Shown: positions 35,921 to 42,600 of the stretch, piece by piece
How the letters are laid out: each line of letters opens with the position of its first letter
Position numbering within the stretch: position 1 is the first letter of the stretch
From: Legionella santicrucis
Lineage (GTDB): Bacteria; Pseudomonadota; Gammaproteobacteria; Legionellales; Legionellaceae
Assembly: GCF_001468135.1 (NCBI RefSeq)
Contig: NZ_LNYU01000015.1
Coordinates: forward strand, 1 to 42,600
Length of the DNA: 42,600 nucleotides
Direction of reading: 5' to 3'
Position numbers and translations under genes: made by a program
The notes under the pieces: model-generated
Databases searched by the model: none
Seen by the model: the letters and a program-made list of their open reading frames with translations, nothing else
What the model was told of the DNA's origin: nothing

Positions 35921-36847
35921 ATGTTCAGACAATTAAGTAAATTAGTAAATTTCCCGCATAGAAATTTATTTTTTGCGCGCTCCGTTAAGACAATGACAAA
36001 AAGTGTTGGCGAACTGGTTCGTGTTAATGCAATTGATCATGATGGGTGTTTTGGATTGCAACACATGGAACCTCGCGAAATGGGGACTATGCATAAACCG
36101 ATAATTGAATCTCTAAATCATCAAAAAGAAAACCAAGGATATGCTGTTGATTATGTGACAAGCAGTTCCAACAGGCAAAGTATCAGATTGGATTGTCTTA
36201 ATAGCATTTACAATCAGAATAACCTGGCATTTCCTGTGGCAAAAGCATTAGCAAAATCATTGGGGGCATGGTTTGATCCTCTATTATTAGCAGATATCAC
36301 CGCAAATCGTAAACCTGGTTTTACCATTAACTGCATCAACGAAGTAGCGCAGGCAAAAAAATTAAATTTATTTGAAAACCGTGTATCAAATGAGGTTATA
36401 GATGCACTTTTGCAAGAAAATCATGCCGACTTTACCTTCTCCGAAGATAAAATAAACATCATTTATCCTCAAATGCATCGTATCGCTTTATTTCACCCAC
36501 AAGCAAAAATCCATTTTAATGTATATGATGATTTACTCAAGCAAGTATTAGAACCTTTAAACCGTTTTTATAGCGATTATCCCGATTTAATACCTGCAAA
36601 TACGACATTAAATCTTTATTATTATAATACGGTGAATAATGACTCAATGAGTCATGAACTAAATATGCCCAATCTCATTCATACCATACATGGTACTGGC
36701 TCCATTGATTCCCATTATTATCATACTGTCAGGCAAATGGAAGAAATAGCAAAAAACGAAGAAGGCGAAACAAGTAAGTATTATATGAGCCAATATATTA
36801 CTCCCGAGCTTTTGCAAAAAAATTTTAATCCCCAGGTATCTTCCTAG
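35921..36847 (+). CDS. HAD-like hydrolase, candidate Dot/Icm effector
   Basis: This protein of about 308 residues shows HAD phosphatase motifs in order: motif I as AIDHDGCFG (Asp39, Asp41), motif II in DYVTSSSNRQS (Thr80/Ser81), and motif IV in HFNVYDDLL (Asp203, Asp204). A Lys before motif IV could be motif III. The cap between motifs II and IV is about 100 residues. No signal peptide is certain; the first 24 residues are basic and a second ATG at 35993 would remove them. Legionella Ceg4 is a known HAD-fold effector phosphatase, so an effector role is plausible here but not shown. The ribosome binding site is weak at both starts. Confidence 0.72.
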   Translation: MFRQLSKLVNFPHRNLFFARSVKTMTKSVGELVRVNAIDHDGCFGLQHMEPREMGTMHKPIIESLNHQKENQGYAVDYVTSSSNRQSIRLDCLNSIYNQNNLAFPVAKALAKSLGAWFDPLLLADITANRKPGFTINCINEVAQAKKLNLFENRVSNEVIDALLQENHADFTFSEDKINIIYPQMHRIALFHPQAKIHFNVYDDLLKQVLEPLNRFYSDYPDLIPANTTLNLYYYNTVNNDSMSHELNMPNLIHTIHGTGSIDSHYYHTVRQMEEIAKNEEGETSKYYMSQYITPELLQKNFNPQVSS

Positions 36848-37028
36848 TAAGAAGTATGATTTTTGGATTGAAAACATTCCTCTGCAGATAAAAAAGTATT
36901 TCAAGAGATAGATCAGAGCTGGCTTCCTCTTGCATTAAAAATACGCTACGCTTGTTATAACTATTTTTGCGATACCCTTTTTGGGAGTATAGAATTAGTT
37001 ACAGATCTTATATTTTCAGGATGAAATT

Positions 37029-37748
37029 ATGTGCTTTTCAGCTTCTGCCAGTTTTACTGCTGCTAGTGTGATTGCTGCTGCTGGTATTTGTTCTTTGCTC
37101 AAAGCACGCACTTATCCTTTATATCTTTTTGCACTAACCCCCTTGTTTTTTGCAGTGCAACAAGCCTTAGAAGGCTTAGTTTGGATTACGTTAATGCAGG
37201 GGGATTCTACGAGTCTTTTAAACAAAATAGGGATTTATGGATTTCTATTTTTCGCAGGTGCTTTTTGGCCAATTTGGTTATCGGGTTGTTTGTATTTTTT
37301 AGAAGGGGATAAAAAACGTAAAAATTTACTCCTTATTGTTTTCATCATTGGTATTATTGCAGCAAGTAAAATTTTATTTCGATTAGTTGTTCATAAACAT
37401 ACTGCTGTTATTAGCGACCACCATATTGATTATCCCATGTTTGCCTTAACCTATAGCGTTTCTTCTATAAAACATATTTTTTATTCCTATACTCTTGATT
37501 TAATTTTAACGATAGCATATCTCATTGCAGTCATTGTTCCCTTTTTTATTTCCAGTATTAAGGGCATGTGGATTATTGGTGCGATAACCACTATAGGTTT
37601 TATTGTTGCCGCAGTTTTTTATGCCTTAGCCTTCGGATCTGTTTGGTGTTTTTTTGGTGCCTTATCCACAATCGCCACTTATTATATAGTTGTCAATTAT
37701 AACCGCCATCCACTAAGTTCTAGACAAGGTGCAAGTAAAGTGAGGTGA
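37029..37748 (+). CDS. DUF6629 family membrane protein
   Basis: This 239-residue protein has seven or eight hydrophobic segments. The start MCFSASASFTAASVIAAAG is the clear signature of the DUF6629 family, followed by the family-like PLFFAVQQALEGLVW segment. Function is unknown. CAGGA lies before the ATG. The C-terminal tail is basic and probably cytoplasmic. It stands alone, 173 bases before the next gene. Confidence 0.85.
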   Translation: MCFSASASFTAASVIAAAGICSLLKARTYPLYLFALTPLFFAVQQALEGLVWITLMQGDSTSLLNKIGIYGFLFFAGAFWPIWLSGCLYFLEGDKKRKNLLLIVFIIGIIAASKILFRLVVHKHTAVISDHHIDYPMFALTYSVSSIKHIFYSYTLDLILTIAYLIAVIVPFFISSIKGMWIIGAITTIGFIVAAVFYALAFGSVWCFFGALSTIATYYIVVNYNRHPLSSRQGASKVR

Positions 37749-37921
37749 AGCAGTGTACAAAAGTACATGGCTGAGCCGAACAAGCTTGCAACGATGGGAC
37801 GCTATACACAAAGTGCATGTTAATCTATGATTTAAATTTATATTTTTAGAAGCTGCATTGCTCCAGGAATAACTTCCTGATAAGGTAATCATCGAGTAAT
37901 GTTCGTCAGTTCAGGTGAGGA

Positions 37922-38713
37922 ATGCTTCGACAATTTATCGATCTTATTCCATTTTGGTGGGTAGTGTGTATCTGTATCAGTTTTCTCGTGTTTACTACAC
38001 TAGGTGCTGCTTTTATCTCTTCTCGTTTTTTTTCTATAGCTAACGATAAAGATCACCTTGAACGCTCCAATTCAATCATTGCCATCCTAAGCGGTGGATT
38101 TTCTGTATTATTAGCATTTATTATTATCACCGCCTGGAATTACTTGCTCAAAGCACAGGATAACGCCGCCCAAGAAGCTAATTCATTAGCGGTCATGATG
38201 CGCAATATCGCGGTGTTTCCACAAGAAAATCAAATAAAACTTTCAGAGGCCATTCGCAATTATACAGTTGCCGTAAGAGTGGGTGAGTGGAAAAGTATGG
38301 AAAGGGGTAAAGAAAATCCAAATGCTGCCAAGGCATTAAGAGAGTTGTATCAAAACATGCAGTCCTTTTCACCAACTACCCAATTAGAGAAATTGTATTA
38401 TTCGCAAGCATTACATAATCTTAATACCATCCATAAACTGCGACGAGATCGAATTAATCAATTATATAGTGTTATCCCTAGTCGATTAAGTGCGGCTTTA
38501 ATTCTTGGCTCCGTTTTTTTAACCTTAATATTAGGTTTTATACGCGGCGGAGCTAAGTTCATCGATTTAATTCCTATTATCGTTGTTGCAGTGGTGCTGG
38601 GGTTCAATTTAGGGATTGCGTTTAGTTTAGACTTCCCTTTTTCTGGTGATATTTCAGTAAAAAATAATTTCTTTTATCATGGCATCCTAAATACTTTTCA
38701 CGATGAAGCGTGA
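37922..38713 (+). CDS. DUF4239 family membrane protein
   Basis: This 263-residue protein has two N-terminal membrane helices (about 12-35 and 50-72), a soluble helical domain of about 110 residues, and two C-terminal helices (about 190-210 and 215-235). This four-helix plan, the ILSGGFSVLLAFIIITAWNY segment and the LIPIIVVAVVLGFNLGIAFS end match DUF4239, a family related to bestrophin-like channels. Transport activity is not shown. AGGTGAGGA precedes the ATG closely. Confidence 0.82.
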   Translation: MLRQFIDLIPFWWVVCICISFLVFTTLGAAFISSRFFSIANDKDHLERSNSIIAILSGGFSVLLAFIIITAWNYLLKAQDNAAQEANSLAVMMRNIAVFPQENQIKLSEAIRNYTVAVRVGEWKSMERGKENPNAAKALRELYQNMQSFSPTTQLEKLYYSQALHNLNTIHKLRRDRINQLYSVIPSRLSAALILGSVFLTLILGFIRGGAKFIDLIPIIVVAVVLGFNLGIAFSLDFPFSGDISVKNNFFYHGILNTFHDEA

Positions 38714-38923
38714 AGTCGCAAGATACAGCTCTGCACCCTCATTTTCGCCTTATGCTTGAAGTGTGTAAATAACGAAATGCAAGGGGCAGCAGAATCGAAG
38801 ATAAAAGGTAACTTCTCAATAAGCCCGAGCAAAAAGTACAGCTTACTTTCTACAGGCTTAGCAACAGCGCTTTGCGCTCCTCAACCCGACCGTATCGTGT
38901 AATGATCCGCTTTCTTTATCTGT

Positions 38924-39235
38924 TTAATGGGTGGAGTTTGCACTACAATAATGACCCTCTTTTTCTTTTAAATAAATGCCTATGTTTGGATTGTTGATTG
39001 GCAGTGTGCTTTTGTCCCTAATAAGCATGCATTCTTCCACATACGTAATTTGACTGCTGTCATCAATTAATAAACGATACCAGGGATTGCGAGTAGCAAA
39101 TTCACGTTTCTTCGCTTGCGGATTATAGCGTCCTGAAGCCTGAAAAAGCGGATCCACATCGACAATGATCGCTCTATAACGACTGTGTTTATGAATGACT
39201 AAATCTCCAATATTAAACTGTGCAATTTTATCCAT
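38924..39235 (-). CDS. hspQ: Heat-shock protein HspQ (hemimethylated DNA-binding domain)
   Basis: This protein of about 103 residues has the YccV-like domain: AQFNIGDLVIHKHSRYRAII, VDVDPLFQASGR, then NPWYRLLIDD and TYVEECML. In E. coli, HspQ is a specificity factor for Lon-dependent protein breakdown and affects DnaA mutant stability. The ATG at 39235 has ACGGAG six or seven bases upstream; a longer frame from 39382 adds 49 residues unlike the family. It stands alone. Confidence 0.88.
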   Translation of the reverse strand: MDKIAQFNIGDLVIHKHSRYRAIIVDVDPLFQASGRYNPQAKKREFATRNPWYRLLIDDSSQITYVEECMLIRDKSTLPINNPNIGIYLKEKEGHYCSANSTH

Positions 39236-39497
39236 GAAAGACTCCGTATTAAGCATCTTGGATAATATATCGGTAGAAATAAATGAAGCTTGAGTTTGTG
39301 TTATTGATGAACAAAGAGTCTCTAAGAGGGTATTGTTAAGTCGGTTGGACCTAAAATGAAAACATTTATTTTCATAATTCAATTATAATTCTATCATTAA
39401 GAGTAATAATCTTTATCGTTGAATGAATAACGAGTTCAAAAGCTCACGAGATAACCTTTTCTGAGGTAAAAACATACATTGAAGAAGGGGAAAGAGA

Positions 39498-39995
39498 ATG
39501 CTTTATTTTTATCTTAGCAAGATTAACTCAGATCATAACCTCATTTATATAATCATCCGGACGATTATTATCTACATTTACGCTATTTTTCTAATCCGCA
39601 TTGGCAATCGACGGTTTAATTTACAAACCTCATTTGATTTTGTACTGGTTATAATCATGGGATCGGTATTAAGCCGAGCTGTTAATGGTTCATCCACTCT
39701 TGTTGCGTCTATGGCCGGCAGTGGGGTTATCATTTTTTTGCACTGGCTATTTGCATTTGGAGCTTTTCAGCATCATAAAATTGGCATATTACTTAAAGGT
39801 AAACCTATAATCGTCATCAAAGATGGCGAAATCGATTGGAATGTTTTAAAAAGAAATCAAATTACCGAAGAAGATTTACGCGAGAGCCTGAGACAGGCTC
39901 TTCATCATGATGAGTTACATAATGTAAAAGAAGCGCGTCTTGAGAGAACAGGTCAATTAAGTTTTATTTTAAATACCACTACTTCAAAACAATAG
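39498..39995 (+). CDS. YetF/DUF421 family membrane protein
   Basis: This 165-residue protein has three membrane helices in the first 85 residues, including the typical FLIRIGNRRFNLQTSFDFVL stretch and the VLSRAVNGSS motif. A cytoplasmic beta domain follows with GKPIIVIKDGEIDWNVLKRN and the ITEEDLRESLRQ segment. It is shorter than Bacillus YetF but normal for single-domain DUF421 proteins. A purine-rich AAGAAGGGGAAAGAG precedes the ATG. Function is unknown. Confidence 0.88.
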   Translation: MLYFYLSKINSDHNLIYIIIRTIIIYIYAIFLIRIGNRRFNLQTSFDFVLVIIMGSVLSRAVNGSSTLVASMAGSGVIIFLHWLFAFGAFQHHKIGILLKGKPIIVIKDGEIDWNVLKRNQITEEDLRESLRQALHHDELHNVKEARLERTGQLSFILNTTTSKQ

Positions 39996-40016
39996 CATAC
40001 AAACGAATGGATCATT

Positions 40017-40133
40017 ATGAAACGAACTCATATTAAAGTTTGCATCCAAAGTGTCACCTCGTGGATAAATCTTCTTTTTTTTCTTGCCCCAGTTATTCTC
40101 ATAGCCCAAATTATTTTGGCGTTTCTTGATTGA
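40017..40133 (+). CDS. Possible 38-residue single-helix membrane peptide
   Basis: A short frame with a basic start (MKRTHIKVC) and one hydrophobic helix (INLLFFLAPVILIAQIILAF) begins 21 bases after the DUF421 gene. A GGATC lies just before the ATG, which is a weak ribosome binding site. It has the form of a small membrane protein, but a chance frame is about as likely. Confidence 0.25.
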   Translation: MKRTHIKVCIQSVTSWINLLFFLAPVILIAQIILAFLD

Positions 40134-40220
40134 GCTACCAAGTTCTGCACTTTTCTCCAAAGACATTATTTCGGAAAAGTCATTTATATCCAATAGCTCC
40201 CCATATCAAGCGTTTGGGGA

Positions 40221-40233
40221 CAGAACAGTTCTG
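40221..40233. promoter_or_regulatory. Perfect palindrome CAGAAC-A-GTTCTG
   Basis: This is an isolated 13-base perfect palindrome in the intergenic region. It does not match the LexA or Fur consensus as I know them. It may be a binding site or chance. Confidence 0.2.
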
Positions 40234-40426
40234 ATCCAATGCATAGACCGTGGAGTAAGCAAAATATTGGCTCAATATATAGTCCCATAAGTTGCCTTAC
40301 TGTACCTTACTCAGGTCATGAGAATTGTGCATCGCCTGAAATTTTCAAAACTATCATCAGGCACAACCTATGTATGCTAGGAGAATAAAAAGACTTCCCA
40401 GTGTGAAATGTGACCTCAAGGGCATC

Positions 40427-42600
40427 TCAGCGTAGAAATTTTAACATAAGAGCTGGGTTATGCAGCACATCTTTGTTACTCTTATTTTCTTTAGCAAACG
40501 AGAAAAATGAATGCCTATTTTTGGGGATTTTTAAAATACTGCTGTAGTCAATTTTTGCAGGCAATAACGCTTGAATGGTCTTTAAGCTTTCAGGATTCTT
40601 AGTAGCTGCTAGATCAAGTACTGTATTGCCATCTTTGCTTTTAATCATCACCGCTTCTAAGCGCTGATTTACTGGTAATAACTCTAAAACGGCCTGTAGG
40701 CTTTTAGGGTTACCAGAAGACAGATGAAGTGCTGTATAACCATATTTTTCTTGAATCATCACCACCTCAAGACGTTGATTTTCCGGCAATAACGCTAGGA
40801 TGGTCTTTAGGATTTCAGAGTTCGTAGCAGCATGATGAAGTACTGTCTCGCCATATTTATTTTTAATTATAACCGCCTCTAGAAGTTGATTTTTCGGCAA
40901 TAACGCTAAAAAGGACTTTAGGCTTTCAGGATTATTAACAGCATCGTGAAGCACTGCACTGCTAAATTCGCCTTGAATCATCATCGCCTCTAAGCGTTGA
41001 TTTTCTGGCAATAACGATAAAATGGTCTTTAGACTTTCAGGATAATCACCAGCGAGATCAAGTACTGTGTTGTCATATTTGTCTTTAACCAGCACCGCTT
41101 CTAGGCGTTGATTTTCCGGCAATAACGCTAGAATGGCTTTTAGTCTTTCAGAATTATCAACAACACGATCAAATACTGTATTGCCATCTTCGTTTTTAAT
41201 TCTCATTGCCTCTAAACGTTGATTTTCCGGCAATAACGTTAGAATGATCTTTAGACTTTCAGCATTCTTAGCAGAATGATGAAGTACTGTATTGCCATAT
41301 GTGTTTTGAATTCTCACCACCTCTGGACGTTGATTTTCCGGCAATAATGCGAGAATGGTCTTTAGGCTTTCAGCATTCGTAGCAGTATGATGAAGTACTG
41401 TATAACCAAATTTGTCTTGAATCCTCACTGCCTCTAAGCGCTGGTTTTCTGGATATAATTCGAGAATAGTCTTTAGGCTTTCAGCATTCGTAGCAGCATA
41501 ATGAAGTACTGTATTGCCATATTGGCTTTGAACCCTCACCGCCTCTAGGCGCTGATTTTCTGGATATAATTCAAGAATGGTCTTTAGGCTTTCAGGAGTA
41601 TCCGCAGCACAATGAAGCACTGTATAACCAAATTTGTCTTGAGTCCTCACCGCCCCTAGACGTTGATTTTCTGGATATAATGCGAGAATAGTCTTTAGGG
41701 TTTCAGGAGTATCCGCAGCACAATGAAGCACTGTTTTACCCTGTTCGTTTTTAGCCATCACTGCTTCTAAGGGTTGATTTTCCGCTAATAACGCTAGAAT
41801 GGTTTTTAGGCTTTCAGGATTATCAGCAGCCTCGTGAAGTACTGTATTACCCTGTTCGTTTTTAACCATCACCGCCTCCAGGAATTGATTTTCTGGATAT
41901 AATGCGAGAATGGCTTTTAGGATTTCAGGATTATCAGCAGCATAATGAAGTGCTGTATTGCCACGTCTGTTTTGTTGTTTTATTGCCCCCCCTTTTTGTG
42001 ACAAGATTTTTTGTGCGATACCAAAATGGTGATTGTTTAGTGCAGCCATCAGCGGCGTATTTCCTTCTGGATAACTGACCCCATTGATTTTAGCGCCTTG
42101 TTTTAAGAGCACATCAAATATGGCCTCATCTCCTTTCTCTGCCGCCCAAAATAAGGCGGTTTTCATGTGACCATCAAAAGTTTCAAGACAAGCTCCGTGT
42201 TCCAGCAGATAGTTCACCATAGCTAAGTCCTTGTTTTGAACAGCGATGATAAGCGGTGTATTTTCATCATTATTTTTGATATCTACTTGCGCCTGCGCTG
42301 CAATCAATTGTTGGGCAATATCGCGTCCAACTTCGTTTTTATCTTTGTAAAGCACTTTTTCCAGGGCACGGATTAAAGCGGTATTGCCGTATTTATCTTG
42401 GATGTTTACATTAATCCCGCATGCAATGAGGGTACCTATAGTCTTCTTATCGGCGTTTAAGGTAGCAAGATGCAAGGCACTTTGTCCCTCTTTATTCCTC
42501 GCATTAATCGCAGCACCTTGTTCCAGAGCATCAAAAGCGATGATTTTCTTGTTTAATCGGTGCAGATAATACCGGTTAGTTGCTAACAGCGCGTCAAAGG
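40427..42600 (-). CDS. Large ankyrin-repeat protein, 5' end outside the window; candidate effector
   Basis: The frame is open from the stop at 40427 to the right edge, so at least 723 residues are coded and the start lies outside. The first part holds normal ankyrin repeats of about 33 residues (QDKYGNTALIRALE, NTPLIIAVQNKDLAMVNYLL, KTALFWAAEKGDEAIFDVLL, NTPLMAALNNHHFGIAQKIL). The second part is twelve tandem 37-residue repeats plus a shortened thirteenth, each starting NTVLHxAA and containing ESLKTILALLPENQRLEAV. A basic tail of about 40 residues ends LMLKFLR. Many ankyrin proteins of Legionella are Dot/Icm effectors that bind host proteins; that role is inferred here. Confidence 0.88.
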   Translation of the reverse strand, partial: FDALLATNRYYLHRLNKKIIAFDALEQGAAINARNKEGQSALHLATLNADKKTIGTLIACGINVNIQDKYGNTALIRALEKVLYKDKNEVGRDIAQQLIAAQAQVDIKNNDENTPLIIAVQNKDLAMVNYLLEHGACLETFDGHMKTALFWAAEKGDEAIFDVLLKQGAKINGVSYPEGNTPLMAALNNHHFGIAQKILSQKGGAIKQQNRRGNTALHYAADNPEILKAILALYPENQFLEAVMVKNEQGNTVLHEAADNPESLKTILALLAENQPLEAVMAKNEQGKTVLHCAADTPETLKTILALYPENQRLGAVRTQDKFGYTVLHCAADTPESLKTILELYPENQRLEAVRVQSQYGNTVLHYAATNAESLKTILELYPENQRLEAVRIQDKFGYTVLHHTATNAESLKTILALLPENQRPEVVRIQNTYGNTVLHHSAKNAESLKIILTLLPENQRLEAMRIKNEDGNTVFDRVVDNSERLKAILALLPENQRLEAVLVKDKYDNTVLDLAGDYPESLKTILSLLPENQRLEAMMIQGEFSSAVLHDAVNNPESLKSFLALLPKNQLLEAVIIKNKYGETVLHHAATNSEILKTILALLPENQRLEVVMIQEKYGYTALHLSSGNPKSLQAVLELLPVNQRLEAVMIKSKDGNTVLDLAATKNPESLKTIQALLPAKIDYSSILKIPKNRHSFFSFAKENKSNKDVLHNPALMLKFLR
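40628..41959 (-). repeat. Twelve tandem 111-bp (37-residue) repeats inside the ankyrin gene
   Basis: Twelve in-frame units of exactly 111 bases follow each other with no gap, then a shortened thirteenth unit to about 40553. Their conserved start (NTVLH) is ankyrin-like, but the period is 37 rather than 33 residues, and the second half (LLPENQRLEAV) is unlike the ankyrin consensus. Units differ by a few substitutions, which points to past duplication. Long identical tracts between units could allow changes in copy number. Confidence 0.9.

Larger units (their letters stand above)
39996..40426. other. Intergenic region between the DUF421 and ankyrin genes
   Basis: No convincing larger gene is present. 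A plus-strand frame of 38 codons at 40017-40133 could code for a one-helix membrane peptide. A perfect palindrome, CAGAAC-A-GTTCTG, lies at 40221-40233. The remainder, up to the ankyrin gene's stop, shows nothing I can assign. Confidence 0.55.

Noticed and set aside
38777..38902. Plus-strand frame of 41 codons between the DUF4239 gene and hspQ
   Set aside because: No ribosome binding site and no recognisable features.
39236..39382. N-terminal extension of HspQ
   Set aside because: The added 49 residues are not in the family and a good ribosome binding site precedes the ATG at 39235.
39984..40193. Minus-strand frame of 69 codons after the DUF421 gene
   Set aside because: Low-complexity Lys/Asn-rich product with no ribosome binding site; it overlaps the end of the DUF421 gene.
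40427..42475. Ankyrin gene starting at the TTG at 42475
   Set aside because: The frame stays open and ankyrin-like to the window edge, so the true start lies outside.
1..42600. tRNA, rRNA, CRISPR arrays, transposases, integrases and attachment sites
   Set aside because: None could be recognised by eye on either strand; the tandem repeats at 40628-41959 are coding and have no spacers.

Overview
The window looks like a chromosomal segment of a Legionella species (Gammaproteobacteria). The grounds are AT-rich DNA, a caa3-type cytochrome oxidase operon, ubiE-ubiJ-ubiB followed by tatA-tatB with tatC at a separate place, and an rsmA/apaH locus, interleaved with short orphan genes that look like Dot/Icm effectors (ankyrin protein, HAD-like protein, highly charged and membrane-hairpin proteins). 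The genus is inferred from gene content, and I cannot name the species. I see no rRNA, tRNA, CRISPR array or insertion sequence.

Layout. 1-1 kb: a DUF4254 gene. 1.07-7.1 kb (minus strand): a tetraheme cytochrome c, then ctaC-ctaD-ctaG-ctaE, forming a respiratory module. 7.2-10.3 kb: a LysE/ArgO-type exporter, a DUF1841 gene, an outer-membrane beta-barrel protein, and a DUF2975 membrane protein with its small HTH partner. 10.4-13.9 kb (plus strand): ubiE, ubiJ, ubiB, tatA, tatB, tightly packed. 13.9-15.1 kb (minus): two orphan genes, one charged and effector-like. 15.2-19.0 kb (minus): a diheme peroxidase-like cytochrome, MltB-type lytic transglycosylase, MsrB-MsrA fusion and GNAT acetyltransferase, in close succession and suggesting a periplasmic/oxidative stress unit. 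19.1-21.6 kb: a LysR regulator divergent from an FAD-dependent oxidoreductase. 21.7-29.4 kb (minus): rsmA, a TraI-like protein, apaH, then TolC, membrane-fusion, ABC ATPase and MacB-like permease genes, mostly overlapping each other. 29.5-30.8 kb (plus): panD and tatC.

31-37 kb is the accessory part. It holds two tandem paralogues, the first broken by a single frameshift, whose conserved His and Cys resemble a clan CD (caspase-like) cysteine peptidase. Beyond them lie a DUF1399/GRDP-like gene, a two-helix membrane protein and a protein with HAD phosphatase motifs. 37-40 kb has membrane proteins (DUF6629, DUF4239, YetF/DUF421) and hspQ. The window ends inside a large ankyrin protein (minus strand, 5' end outside the window) built from twelve 37-residue repeats.

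The points most worth following are the paralogue pair, the 37-residue repeats, the HAD-like candidate effector, the tetraheme cytochrome with a His in place of a Met ligand, and the TraI-like protein whose HD motif is lost. Start codons were revised where ribosome binding sites or gene overlaps decide them. All family calls rest on motif recognition by eye; no database search was run.
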